In this document: piece after piece, positions 17,590 through 27,168 of the stretch
Position numbering within the stretch: the first letter of the stretch is position 1
Layout of the letters: every line of letters begins with the position of its first letter
Origin: Candidatus Thiodictyon syntrophicum
GTDB lineage: Bacteria > Pseudomonadota > Gammaproteobacteria > Chromatiales > Chromatiaceae
Assembly (NCBI RefSeq): GCF_002813775.1
Contig: NZ_CP020370.1
Location: 3,497,501 to 3,561,500 of the forward strand
Direction: 5' to 3'
Length of the DNA stretch: 64,000 bases
Notes under the pieces: model-generated
Told to the model about the DNA's origin: nothing
The model's database searches: none
The model's input: only the letters and a program-made list of their open reading frames with translations
Translations under genes and position numbers: made by a program

Positions 17590-20500
17590 TTACCTCTGGG
17601 TCTGGAATTCGGGTGAGGTGAGGATCAGATAGACCGCGCCCAGGGCGCGCTCCGTCTGCCGCTGGTCGCCGACCGCGCAGGTCCCGCCGCCGCCGCTGCC
17701 GAGGAGTTCGTCCTTGAGGGTCTGACGCAGGATTTCGCTCATGCGCCCGCCGAGGAACAGGAGATTCAGGTGGTCGGCCGCCTTGTCGCCGCCGGCGGCG
17801 GTGAAGGCGAGTTCCATGGTCAGGTCATAGTGCGCGGCGGCGCCCAGGGTCCAGTCGTCGATGACGGTGGCGGCCCCGATCACCTGCTTCTCGTCGATCG
17901 CCTCGAACTCCGGTGAATAGAGCCCCAGGTCCGCGATCTCGCCCGGGTGCTGATGATCGGGCTTGAAGAAGTTGAAGACCGAGGGCGCGGACAGGGGCAC
18001 CTGGCCGAGCGGGGTGAGCTGGTCGAGCCGCAGCCGGATGGCGGCAGGATCAATCCCGAGCCCGCGCCAGAGCGCGGTGAGTGCGAGCAGCGGCTCGCGC
18101 ACCTTGCCGTAGGCGGGGCCGGGCGAGGCCAGTTCGGGGTTGGCGGCGGCCAGGCCGTCGAGCGGGTCCGGCGTGCCGTCGCGGGCCTCCGGGTCCAGCA
18201 GCAGGGTCCGGAGCGTCTCGCCCAGGTTGCCGCCGCTGTCCGCGAAGGCCGCGGCCACCCGTCCGACATAGGCCGGGCTCGGGTTGCTGGTCACCAGCCG
18301 CTGGATCAGTTGGCGGGCGATGAAGGGCGGCAGGTTGGGGTGGGCGGCGATGTTGTCGAGCGCCTGTTCCAGGTCCGCGGCCCCGCCCTGCGCCGCCGGC
18401 AGCGACTCGCCGCCGAGCAGGGTCTTGGGCCCGTCCTCGTGCTGCGCCGGGTCGAGGACCAAGGGCCGCCGGTACTTATCGGCACCAGACTGGACGGCGA
18501 AGTCCCACCCGGTGAAGACCCGGGCGAACTGCATCACCTCGGCCTGGGTGTAGCTCGGGACCGGGTTGCCCTCGGCGTCCAGGACCCGGGTGCCGTCCGG
18601 CCCCAGTTGCCAGAGCCCGAGGGCGAAGAGCTGGAGGATCTCGCGGGCGAAGTTTTCGTCCGGGACCGTGCCCAGGACCGGATCGGCCTTGCGGTTGCCG
18701 GCCATGTTGAGGTACTGGCCCATGACCGGGTGCAGGGTGACCGCACCCAGCAGGTCGCGGTAGGTCCCGAAGGCCCCGCGCACCAGGAGGTCGTAATAAT
18801 CGACCAGGCCGAGCTCGCCCTCGTTGGTGGCGAGCGCGGGCTGGGTGTCGGAGACCACGAGGATCTCCGAGAGCGCGAAGGCGACCCGCTGGCGGAGCTG
18901 GTCGGGCGCCGTCACCGCCCGGTCGAGCCAGGCGCGCACACGCAGTTCGCGGTTGCCGGGGGTTCCAGAGGCACCGCGCACGGTCGCGAGCGCGTCCGCA
19001 TGGGTGGTCGGCGCGGCCCCGAGCTGGGCGTCGATCCAGGCCGTCTGGCCTTGCAGCATCACCTGGGCCAGGTCCGGCTTGGTCGGCCCGAAGGTCGCCT
19101 GGGTCAGCAGCCGCACGGCCTCGGCCGCACTGGTCCGCGGGGCGGCACCGGCGCCCACCTGCACCACCAACTCGCCCTGGCCGACACCGCCGCGGCGGTC
19201 GCTCAGGCTGTAGGTCACCCGGTCCTCGCCGACGAAGCCGAGCGGCGGGACATAGACCAGACGCCCGCCGGCCGCATCCGTGAGCACGGCACCCGTGGCA
19301 CCGGCCGCGCCGGCGCCGGCGAGCACCAGGATGTCTCCATCCGGGTCGGTATCGTTACCCAGGACCGCGACCGCGACCGACTGACCGGCGCCGATGCCGG
19401 TGCCGGCCGTGTCGGTGCCGGCCACCGGGGCCCGATTGGCGGCCGGGTCGGTCGGCCCCTCCGGTGCCCCCGGGTCGCCGGGGTCGCCGTTGCCGGCGGG
19501 ATCGAGCCGGAACAGGACCGCGGGCGTGACCGGGGTGCGGCCGAAGCGCGGACCGGCGTAGTGCACGCTGAGGGTGTCATCGCCGTCGCGCTCGAAGAAG
19601 TCCACCTGGATCTGATGCCGGCCGCGCTCCAGCCCGATGCGCCCGGAACGCTCGCGGGCACTGTGCAGGCCGTCGTTGTCGACCACCACCCGGCCGCCGA
19701 TCGAGAGCCGGCTGCCGTCGTCCGAGGTGGTGTAGAAGCTGTAGTAACCGTACTCGGGGATGTCGATGTAGCCGCTGAAGCGGAAGGCGTAGCGGTCGTT
19801 GCGCCGCCGCGGCTCCAGGGTGAAGCCGGGGAGGGTGCCGGTCGCGACCGGGGTCAGGGACCCGAAGTCAGGCAGCACCTTGAAGGCACCCTCGTAATAG
19901 GCGTACTGGATACCGCCGACCAGGGCGCCGCGGGCGGCATCGGCGGGCTCCAGGGTCGGCAGGACGGCCGGGTCATAGACCAGGGCCGCGGCCGGGACCG
20001 GGACCCGTAGCCCGTCGGGGCCGCGCCAGGTAAGTTCCAGGACGGCGTCGCCCCAGCGTTCAAAATAGTCCACCCGCAGCGGGTGCCAGCCGGCGGCGAG
20101 CCCGATATTGCCGGCCCTGTCCTCGGCGCCGTGCAGCCCGTCGTGGTCCGTCACCAGCCGGTCGCCGATCCAGAGCCGACTGCCGTCGTCCGAACGCAGC
20201 CCCAGGTCGTAGAAGCCGTCGGCCGGGACCTGGACATACCCCTGGAAGGAGAAACCGAAGTTGTCGGCGGCGGCGGCGCGCTCCAGCCCGAGGGCGGTGA
20301 CGGCCCCGAGTCCGACCGGGGTCAGGGCAGGGAAGTCCGGGAGTCGCGACCAGGCGCCCTCGTAGTAGCGGTAGGCGAGCCCGGAGCGGGCCCCGGCGGG
20401 CGGGGTCACGGCGGGCTCCAGGGCCGGCAACTGGCCGGCGGTGTGACTGAGATCGCCCGCCGCGAGCGGGGTACGCCGGCCCTGCGGGTCCTCGATCAGG

Positions 20501-22815
20501 AGTTCGAACGGCTGGTCGCCCCAGCCCTGGAAGTACTCGATGCGGATCGGCTGGGGTCCGGCCGCGAGCCCGAGCGCGCCGAAATAGGTCTGCCAGGAGC
20601 GGCCGGGGTTCTCGACCACCAGGGTGTCGCCGATGTAGAGCCGGGTCGCGCCGCCGGTGCGCAACTGGACGCGGTAGAAGCCGGGCTCACGGATATTCAG
20701 ATAGCCGTCCAGGCGCAGGGCGAACTTGTAGTTGCGCCGGGCCGGGGCCAGGCTGGCCTGCGGCGTCACGCCGTGGGCGAGGGCCGTCAGGGCCCCGAAG
20801 TCCGGGAAGGCGCTGAAGGACCCTTCGTAATAGGCATAGGCGAGCCCCGGGAGCGTCGGCGCACCCGGGTCGGCGGGCGCGGCGAGCGGCGGCAACTGGT
20901 CCTGGGTATGGTGCAGGGCCGCGCTCTGGACCTCGACCTGAGCCCCATCCGGAGAGCGGTAGCCGACGCGCAGGATCTGGTCGCTGCCGCGGTCGAAATA
21001 GGCGACCCGGATGGGGTGCAGACCGGCCTTGAGACCAATGCTCCCGTAGGCGGTCCGCAGGGCGTGCTGGCCGTCGTTATCGACCACCAGGGTGTCGCCG
21101 ATCCAGAGGCGGCTGCCGTCGTCCGAGGCGCTCTGGAAGCGGTAGAGACCGTCCTCGAAGACCTCGATGTAACCGCGATAGTCGAAGCCGAAGCGGTCCT
21201 CGCGCGCCCGCGGGGCCAGGTCGAAGCCGGCCGTCTCGCCATGGGCGCGCGGGGCCGTCGCCAGCATGGCGTCGAGGGTGCCGAAGTCGCCCTCGTGATA
21301 GGCATAGGCGAGCCCGCCTTTGAGCGGGGCCGCGGGCGCCGTCGGCGCACGCAGGGCCGGGAGCTGGTCGGCGGTGTGGAAGAGATCCGCGACCGGGACG
21401 GCGCCGGTCTCACCCGTCGGGGTGCGGTACTCGAGCGCGAGCACCGGGCTGCCCCAGCGCAGGAAATAGTCCGCGCGCACCGCGTGGAGCCCGGCCTTGA
21501 GTGCCACCGCCCCCATGGCCCGCCGCACCCCGCGCTCGCCGTCGTTGTCCACCACCAGGGTATCCCCGATCCACAGGCGGCTGCCGTCGTCCGAAGTGGT
21601 GTAGAAGCGGTAGATGCCGTCGGTCGGGACGCGCAGATACCCCTTGAAGCTGAACCCGAAGCGGTCTCCGCGGATCGCCTGCGTCAGATCGAATCCCGCT
21701 GCAACGCCTTGCGTCGCCGGGGTCAGGGTGTCGAAGTCCGGCAGGGCGCGCCAGTCGCCAAGGTAGTGACGGAAGGCGAGCCCGGGATTGGTCGCACCCG
21801 CGGGGAGGTCCGGCTCCTTGAGCGGCGGGAGCAGGTCGAGCGTATGGGTCAGGCGCTCCGCGGGGATCGCGGTGCGTGCGAGGTCCGGGCCGGACCAGTC
21901 GAGCACCAGCCGGTCCTCGCCGGTCTTCTGGAAGAAGGTCAGCGTGACGCGATGAGTCCCGGCGCGCAGCGCGGCCATGCCGGCGCGCTCACGCATGGCG
22001 TGCAGGCCGTCGTTGTCCACGACCTTGCGGTCACCGATGAAGAGCGCGGCACCGTCGTCCGAGCCCAGATGGAAGGTATAGACCCCGTCCTGCGGGACCT
22101 CCAGATAGCCCTGGAAGCGGAAGGCGTAGCGGTCATCGCGCAGGCGCTCGGTGAGCGTGAAGCCATCCGCGACCCCCTCGAAGAGCGGCGTCAGGCCGTC
22201 GAAGGCGGGGAGGGCGGACCAGTCGCCCTGGTGGTATTCGTAGGCGAGGCCGGCGTAGACGGCCCCGGTGGGTTGGTCCGGGTCGCGCGGCTCCGGGAGC
22301 AGGTCGGGGTCATAGGCGAGCGCGGCGGGCGCAATCGGCCTCAGGGTGCCGGCCGGGTCCCGATACCCGACGTCCAGCAGCCGCGAGCCGCCGCGCTGGA
22401 AGAACTCCACCCGCAGCGCATGGGTCCCGGGCGTCAGGGTGACATTACCCCAGCGGGTGGCGGCGCCGTGCAGCCCGTCGTTCGCCACGACCCGCTGGTC
22501 GTCGACGTAGAGCGCGCTGCCGTCGTCCGAGCGGGTGTAGAACCGGTACTGGCCGCCGACGGGGACCTCGATCCAACCCCGATAGCGCACCGCGAAGTCC
22601 TGCTGCGCGGGCACCGGGTCCAGGACCGGACCGGGGGCGATCCCGGTCCCGGCCGGGATCAGGGTCTCGAAGTCGGGGAGTTGGTTCCACTCACCCGTGT
22701 AAAGATCGAAGACCAGGCCCCCGGGTACCGCCGCCCGTGCGCCGGCCGCCGAGAGCGCCAGGACCAGGGCGAAGCCCAGGCCGCCCAACCACCGAGTCGA
22801 TCCGGATCGCCGCAC
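17590..22815 (-). CDS. Giant exported DUF1800 protein with seven PA14 domains
   Basis: 1741 residues. After a Sec signal (residues about 1-29) come seven PA14-type carbohydrate-binding modules at intervals of about 155 residues, starting near 30, 184, 340, 493, 652, 805 and 962. Each opens like GLAYAYYEGSF and most contain variants of DDGSRLWIGDTLVVDNDG. A Gly/Pro/Asp linker leads to a cadherin-like/Big_9-type domain near 1128 (NRAPVAGTDTAG, VLGNDTDPDGD). The DUF1800 domain follows from about 1225 to the end (VRLLTQATFGPTKPDLAQVM). PA14 modules bind glycans, so this is probably a surface or extracellular glycan-binding enzyme. Operon with DUF1501. Strong sequence similarity among modules 2-4 suggests recent duplication. 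Confidence 0.88.
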   Translation of the reverse strand: MRRSGSTRWLGGLGFALVLALSAAGARAAVPGGLVFDLYTGEWNQLPDFETLIPAGTGIAPGPVLDPVPAQQDFAVRYRGWIEVPVGGQYRFYTRSDDGSALYVDDQRVVANDGLHGAATRWGNVTLTPGTHALRVEFFQRGGSRLLDVGYRDPAGTLRPIAPAALAYDPDLLPEPRDPDQPTGAVYAGLAYEYHQGDWSALPAFDGLTPLFEGVADGFTLTERLRDDRYAFRFQGYLEVPQDGVYTFHLGSDDGAALFIGDRKVVDNDGLHAMRERAGMAALRAGTHRVTLTFFQKTGEDRLVLDWSGPDLARTAIPAERLTHTLDLLPPLKEPDLPAGATNPGLAFRHYLGDWRALPDFDTLTPATQGVAAGFDLTQAIRGDRFGFSFKGYLRVPTDGIYRFYTTSDDGSRLWIGDTLVVDNDGERGVRRAMGAVALKAGLHAVRADYFLRWGSPVLALEYRTPTGETGAVPVADLFHTADQLPALRAPTAPAAPLKGGLAYAYHEGDFGTLDAMLATAPRAHGETAGFDLAPRAREDRFGFDYRGYIEVFEDGLYRFQSASDDGSRLWIGDTLVVDNDGQHALRTAYGSIGLKAGLHPIRVAYFDRGSDQILRVGYRSPDGAQVEVQSAALHHTQDQLPPLAAPADPGAPTLPGLAYAYYEGSFSAFPDFGALTALAHGVTPQASLAPARRNYKFALRLDGYLNIREPGFYRVQLRTGGATRLYIGDTLVVENPGRSWQTYFGALGLAAGPQPIRIEYFQGWGDQPFELLIEDPQGRRTPLAAGDLSHTAGQLPALEPAVTPPAGARSGLAYRYYEGAWSRLPDFPALTPVGLGAVTALGLERAAAADNFGFSFQGYVQVPADGFYDLGLRSDDGSRLWIGDRLVTDHDGLHGAEDRAGNIGLAAGWHPLRVDYFERWGDAVLELTWRGPDGLRVPVPAAALVYDPAVLPTLEPADAARGALVGGIQYAYYEGAFKVLPDFGSLTPVATGTLPGFTLEPRRRNDRYAFRFSGYIDIPEYGYYSFYTTSDDGSRLSIGGRVVVDNDGLHSARERSGRIGLERGRHQIQVDFFERDGDDTLSVHYAGPRFGRTPVTPAVLFRLDPAGNGDPGDPGAPEGPTDPAANRAPVAGTDTAGTGIGAGQSVAVAVLGNDTDPDGDILVLAGAGAAGATGAVLTDAAGGRLVYVPPLGFVGEDRVTYSLSDRRGGVGQGELVVQVGAGAAPRTSAAEAVRLLTQATFGPTKPDLAQVMLQGQTAWIDAQLGAAPTTHADALATVRGASGTPGNRELRVRAWLDRAVTAPDQLRQRVAFALSEILVVSDTQPALATNEGELGLVDYYDLLVRGAFGTYRDLLGAVTLHPVMGQYLNMAGNRKADPVLGTVPDENFAREILQLFALGLWQLGPDGTRVLDAEGNPVPSYTQAEVMQFARVFTGWDFAVQSGADKYRRPLVLDPAQHEDGPKTLLGGESLPAAQGGAADLEQALDNIAAHPNLPPFIARQLIQRLVTSNPSPAYVGRVAAAFADSGGNLGETLRTLLLDPEARDGTPDPLDGLAAANPELASPGPAYGKVREPLLALTALWRGLGIDPAAIRLRLDQLTPLGQVPLSAPSVFNFFKPDHQHPGEIADLGLYSPEFEAIDEKQVIGAATVIDDWTLGAAAHYDLTMELAFTAAGGDKAADHLNLLFLGGRMSEILRQTLKDELLGSGGGGTCAVGDQRQTERALGAVYLILTSPEFQTQR

Positions 22816-22859
22816 TGCCAGCCCTCCCCAAGAGTCTGGATGGAACCTATCGGCGGATT

Positions 22860-23386
22860 ATGACTGAAATCGCGATCCATCGCCTGGCGCACAACTGCCT
22901 TGATCTGGAGCGCAGGCTCAAGGGCCAGGATCCGGACCATCGGCTCCGAGAGCCCCGCGACCTTTCCCAGCGGTCCGGCCAGGGTCGCCACCCGCTCCAT
23001 CGGTCCCGCTAGCGCCCCGAGGCTGACCATCGGTACCTCGAGACTCGCGACCTGCGCCAAGGGCCCTGACAGGTCCGCGACCCGCACCAGCGGACCCGAG
23101 AGCTCCGCGACCTTCGCACGAATCCTTCGCTGCGCAACATGGCCGAGAGCCGACGGCGCTGTCCACGCCGCCGCTTGCAGGTTCTTCCCGGCGCCCGCCG
23201 ACGGCCCCTCCCGCGGCGATGCCCCATCCGTATGCGTATCGGCAGGAAACCGAAGAGCGTATAGACCACAACGCGCCCACGCCACTCCCCGGCCTTCTTC
23301 AACACGACGATCAGGTCGACGGGGATCGCCAGACACAGGATCAGCAGGATCAGCAGGATCAGGAGGGCGGCAATGAGCACCAACAT
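22860..23386 (-). pseudogene. DUF2953-like remnant with decapeptide repeats, frameshifted
   Basis: The start MLVLIAALLILLILLILCLA, then VVVYTLFGFLPIRI, resembles DUF2953 N-termini: a membrane anchor followed by LFG. After about residue 52 this frame becomes Arg-rich nonsense. A different frame continues with sensible codons and six to seven decapeptides of the form VADLSGPLAQ, VATLAGPLGK, VAGLSEPMVR (about 22935-23110), then ALQIKAVVRQAM. The second frame has no stop before it enters the PA14 gene. A single indel near 23230 would join the two. Read as a frameshifted and 3'-damaged gene; a sequencing error is also possible. The decapeptide repeat itself is unusual. Confidence 0.4.
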
Positions 23387-23409
23387 GCCGCCCCGGTCAC
23401 TTGTCGGCG

Positions 23410-23541
23410 TTACTGAGCTTGCTCTCGACCAAGCGTGTATTCACCCAGGGTCACCGGATCGCCGACGACGCTCTTCGCGTGCAGCAGTGTCTCGATCCCG
23501 TCCAGTGCCGACTTGATCATGGCGTCGAGGTCTTGGGTCAT
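23410..23541 (-). pseudogene. GerW/YtfJ-like N-terminal fragment
   Basis: MTQDLDAMIKSALDGIETLL, then HAKSVVGDPVTLGEYTL, resembles the start of GerW-family proteins, which then continue with a glycine-rich beta region for about 100 more residues. Here the frame ends six residues after GEYTL. In Bacillus the homologous ytfI (DUF2953) and ytfJ genes are adjacent, and a DUF2953-like start follows 23 bases downstream here. Both seem to be remains of one locus. Identification is by short similarity only. Confidence 0.4.
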
Positions 23542-23587
23542 AGTCCTGAACCGGTTGTTTACGATCGATGGAAAATTAAGTTCGCAG

Positions 23588-23612
23588 GGTGGATAAGCGT
23601 AGCGCATCCACC
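23588..23612. repeat. Short GGTGGAT palindromic repeat
   Basis: GGTGGAT (23588-23594) and ATCCACC (23606-23612) enclose AAGCGTAGCGC. A solitary REP-like hairpin between the hydrolase 3' end and the GerW-like fragment. Confidence 0.5.
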
Positions 23613-23654
23613 GGAAATTCGCTGCCTTCTCACGACCTCTCAGACGGCCCGCCG

Positions 23655-25163
23655 TCACCGCGGATCAGGCCGCATCGGCAACCCCGCGAGCCCGCGCGCA
23701 TTGAAGCTCCGGGCCGCGAGCACGCCGCAATAGACGAAGCCCAGGTCATGGTCCATGGTCTGCAAGGGCATACCCGGCAGACCGGTAACGGCACCATCGA
23801 AGCCGAGCCAGGCGACCTGCCGGCGGTCGAGCCCGCGCGCACGCATCCGCCGCACCAGGTTCTCGGCATTGCCCGCGCCATAGGGTGGGGGGACGGTGCC
23901 ATAGCCGGCGGGGAGCGGGTAGCCGCGTGAAGCGAAGGGCACCACGGCATCCTGGATGACCCCCAGCACATAGATCGGGGCCTTCGGCGTCCAGTCCAGG
24001 TTGTCGTTGTCGGCCCACAGGCGGATGGTCGGATCGCTGCGGTCGCCGGTCGTGAGCGCGTCGAGGAACGCCGGCTGCATCAGCCGCCGCGGTTGCGGGG
24101 CCAGGTCGGGCAGGCGCAGGTAGTCCATGTCGAGGATGGCCGCACCGAGCAGCTGGGCCTCGACGGCTTCGTCGGAGTCCGGGTTGGCCAGGGCGGCGGT
24201 GGTCTCGTGGGCGAACTCGGGCCGCAGCATGGTCGCGAGCGGCCGGCCGGTGACCCCGGCGGCGCCCACCGCCGCGAAGCCGATGAAGAAGGGTTTGTCG
24301 ATCAGGTTGTCGACATAGGCCGGCTGGGGTTCCAGGAAGGAGTGCGCGGTGGCCCCGGTGATGTCGTAGGGGCCGGACATGGCGGTGATGAGGGTCGGGC
24401 GCAGGGTCGGGTCGCCGGTCTCCTCCAGGAAGCGACCGAGCCAGAGTGCATTGCCGCCGCCCTCGCTGTAGCCGGTCACGTACAGGGCCGGTCCTGCGGT
24501 GCGTCCGAGCCGGGTCAGCAGTTCACGGGTGGCGAGGATCAGGTCCCGCCCCGCCGGGGCATTCAGCCGGCCCAGGGCGAAGGGGTGGGTGTCGCGGTTC
24601 ACGCCGTAGCCGAGATAGTCCGGCATCGCCAGGACCCGGTTGCCGCCCGCGAAGAGGGTCAGGGCGCCCTGGGCCTCGAGCGAGCCGTTGGCACTCGGGG
24701 GGTTGCGGCGCTCCGCGGTGGTCGCGTGCATGTAAACGACGAGGCCACCGGCGGCGTCGGACGCCGGCACCGCCACCAGCCCGCTGACCTGGGTGGGCCG
24801 CCCGGCCGCGTTCACCGAGCGGTAGACGACCCGGTAGAGGTCCGCCCCCTGGGTAGGCGCCGGCAACCCCGCGAGGGTCGACCCGTCCGGCAGGCGAGTG
24901 GGGCTCGCCAGCAGAACGGCGTTGACCAGGTCCCGGGAGGAGGCAAAGCGGTCGCGGTCGACACCCTCGATGAGCGCACTCGATACGAGCACGTGCGTGT
25001 CCGCGTAGGCCTGCGCCGGCTCGGCGTGAACGCGCGCCGCACCGTGCCAGGCCGGCGCCCAAGGGCTTGAGCGCTCCTTCGCCGTGGCGGCGTTGCCGGC
25101 CGCGAGCCCGAGACCGATGACGATGAGACCGAAGAGGAGGGTGTTGGTGCGCGTCAGGACCAT
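23655..25163 (-). CDS. Exported alpha/beta hydrolase (lipase/esterase-like)
   Basis: 502 residues with a Sec leader (MVLTRTNTLLFGLIVIGLGL). Alpha/beta-hydrolase features: GGLVVYMHATTAERRNPP, LAMPDYLGYGVNRD, the nucleophile elbow GYSEGGGNALWLGRFLEETG and a late conserved His in TMDHDLGFVYCG. The layout resembles secretory lipase/tannase-like esterases that act outside the cytoplasm. Monocistronic. Its upstream side abuts the broken end of hsdM, whose open frame runs through this gene on the same strand in a different frame. Confidence 0.8.
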   Translation of the reverse strand: MVLTRTNTLLFGLIVIGLGLAAGNAATAKERSSPWAPAWHGAARVHAEPAQAYADTHVLVSSALIEGVDRDRFASSRDLVNAVLLASPTRLPDGSTLAGLPAPTQGADLYRVVYRSVNAAGRPTQVSGLVAVPASDAAGGLVVYMHATTAERRNPPSANGSLEAQGALTLFAGGNRVLAMPDYLGYGVNRDTHPFALGRLNAPAGRDLILATRELLTRLGRTAGPALYVTGYSEGGGNALWLGRFLEETGDPTLRPTLITAMSGPYDITGATAHSFLEPQPAYVDNLIDKPFFIGFAAVGAAGVTGRPLATMLRPEFAHETTAALANPDSDEAVEAQLLGAAILDMDYLRLPDLAPQPRRLMQPAFLDALTTGDRSDPTIRLWADNDNLDWTPKAPIYVLGVIQDAVVPFASRGYPLPAGYGTVPPPYGAGNAENLVRRMRARGLDRRQVAWLGFDGAVTGLPGMPLQTMDHDLGFVYCGVLAARSFNARGLAGLPMRPDPR

Positions 25164-25494
25164 GGCGTTCTCTCCACGAACAGGCCGGGTGTGCTCGACC
25201 GAAGGCCGCGGGGCGGCGGGACTCTGGGGGGCGCCGATCCACCCGCGGCAGGATCATTGTAGACCGCGCGCTCGGTGCCGTATGCCATCGCCTTAGTCCC
25301 CGACCCTGCACGGGCTGCCGGTGGGCAAGGATAGGGACGGGCGGGCCTTGGTGCAGGCGCCGGCGGCCCCCCATGTGTCGGCGCCGATCCCGTCCTGGGA
25401 CCAGGAACCCGGCGAGGATGGGCGCCACCCCAAGGATGTGCGCATCGCCCCGGTGGATGAAGTGAATCCGCGACCGCGGTTCACGGCAGTGCAG
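25164..25494. other. Junction between hydrolase promoter and broken hsdM, no recognisable gene
   Basis: 331 bases. The hsdM frame continues open here but its translation loses family similarity after FINAA. Another minus-strand frame contains SLGWRPSSPGSWSQDG and stops near 25293; I cannot assign it. The hydrolase promoter must lie in the left half. The segment looks like foreign DNA joined to the truncated hsdM. Confidence 0.4.
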
Positions 25495-26799
25495 GGCGGC
25501 GTTGATGAACAGCACGTCATCGGGCTTCTTGCATTTCTTCAGCACCAGGATGCACACCGGGATGCCGGTGGAGAAAAACAGGTTCGCGGGCAGGCCGATG
25601 ACGGTGTCGATGTTCCCGTCTTTCAGCAGCTTGGTGCGGATGCGCTCCTCCGCGCCGCCGCGGAACAGCACGCCGTGGGGCAGGATGATGGCCATCACGC
25701 CCTCGGACTTCAGGTAATGAAAGCCGTGCAGCAGAAAGGCGAAGTCGGCGGCGGACTTGGGCGCCAAGCCATAGTTCTTGAAGCGCATGTCCTGGCTTAA
25801 GCTTTCGGTCGGCTCCCAGCGGTAGCTGAACGGCGGGTTGGCCACCACGGCATCGAACCTGGGGCTGCGGGCCGGGTTCATCTCGCGCAGCATGTCCCAG
25901 TCGTTGGTCAGGGTGTCGCCGTGATGAATCGCGAACTCGGAGTCCTTCACCCCGTGCAGCAGCATATTCATGCGCGCCAGGTTGTAGGTGGTGATGTTCT
26001 TTTCCTGGCCGTAGATCTTGCCGATGCCGTGCGAACCCATGCGCTGGCGCACATTGAGCAGCAGCGAGCCCGAGCCGCAGGCAAAGTCGAGCACGCTTTC
26101 CAGTTGCCTCTTCCTGCCGGTGGCGGGTTCCTGACTGTCCAGCGTGACCAGACCTGACAAGATGCTGGAAATCTGTTGCGGCGTGTAGAACTCGCCCGCC
26201 TTCTTGCCGCTGCCCGCCGCGAACTGGCCGATCAGGTATTCATAGGCGTCGCCCAGCGTGTCCTTGTCGGTGGAGAACTTCTCCAGTCCCTCGGCAATCG
26301 CCTTGATTACGGTGCAGAGCTTGGCATTGCGCGCCCGGTAGTCCTTGCCCAGTTTGTCCGAATTCAGGTTGATCTCGGAGAAGAGCCCGCCGAAGGTGCT
26401 GGCGAATGATTCATTCTCGATGTAGTCGAAGCCTTTTTGCAGGGTGTGCAGCAATCCCCCGTTCTGGGTCCGCGCCAGCTCCGCGATGCTGCCCCAGAGA
26501 TAGTCCGGCTCGATCACGTAATGCGTCTTGCGGCGCATCTGCTGTTCAAATTCGACAGTGTCGTTCGGGTTCTGCGCGTACCACACCGCCAGCGGCGTGC
26601 GACGGTCGCCCGCGGCCAGCTTCGGGTAATCCGGCCCCAGTTCCTTGTGCGCGGCCGTCTCGTAGTTGTCCGACAGATAGCGCAGGAACAGGAAGGACAG
26701 CATGTAATCGCGGAAGTCGTCCGCGTTCATCGCCCCGCGCAGTTGGTCGGCAATGCCCCAGAGGGTGGTGCCCAGTTGTTTTTGATCTTGTTCGGTCAT
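25495..26799 (-). pseudogene. hsdM: Type I restriction HsdM methyltransferase, 3'-truncated
   Basis: Residues 1-435 are a good HsdM: MTEQDQKQLGTTLWGIADQL start, AGEFYTPQQISSIL, SAM-binding DFACGSGSLLLNV, GQEKNITTYNLARMNM and catalytic NPPF (VVANPPFSYRW). Similarity stops at DDVLFINAA, where intact proteins continue with an AEHFEKG-type segment and about 80 more residues. The frame then stays open for 323 unrelated codons through the hydrolase gene, giving a spurious 758-residue ORF. The missing C-terminus takes part in HsdS contact, so a working methyltransferase is doubtful. Last gene of the restriction operon. Confidence 0.8.
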
Positions 26800-26814
26800 T
26801 TTTGTCTTATTTGC

Positions 26815-27168
26815 TTACATGAACTGCCGAGTGCGCATGATCAGACGCAAGTGGCTCCAGCTTAAATCTCTACACGCTGTGTAGAGAATCGCCTGGTCGG
26901 GGAAGGTCAAGTAGAACTGGCGGCAGTTGTACAGATTGGCATAAGAAAAGCCCTTGCCGAGATCAACCGTCAATGCTGTAGAAAGGTCTTCAATCAGGCG
27001 GACGCCGTATTCCGCTTTGTGCTTCCCGCGCTGCTCTTCTTCAACAATCCGCCGACCAATCAACCAGTAGGCTTCGACCATGGCGGAATTCACCGCTGAA
27101 CGCGCTTTGCTGCGTGCCTGTTCGAGAATGTCTTTAATGTCCGCGTGAAATGAGGTCAATGCGCTCAT
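26815..27168 (-). pseudogene. DUF1016/YhcG N-terminal fragment
   Basis: 117 residues beginning MSALTSFHADIKDILEQARS, with AYWLIGRRIVEEEQRGKHKAEYG and DLGKGFSYANLYNCRQFYL, the helical DUF1016 N-terminal domain. Full-length members are about 340 residues with a C-terminal PD-(D/E)XK nuclease domain. Here it stops right after WSHLRLIMR, so the nuclease part is missing. The ATG overlaps the hsdS stop. Such genes are frequent passengers in type I restriction loci. The fragment might be a stand-alone DNA-binding protein but is more likely decayed. Confidence 0.75.

Noticed and set aside
17947-22863. Plus-strand ORFs of 687 and 926 residues opposite the PA14-DUF1800 gene
   Set aside because: Antisense shadows without domains; the minus-strand frame has repeated PA14 and DUF1800 motifs.
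24523-26799. HsdM fused to a 320-residue C-terminal domain
   Set aside because: The extension is an out-of-frame reading of the hydrolase gene with Arg/Gly/Pro-rich nonsense; the hydrolase frame has clear motifs.
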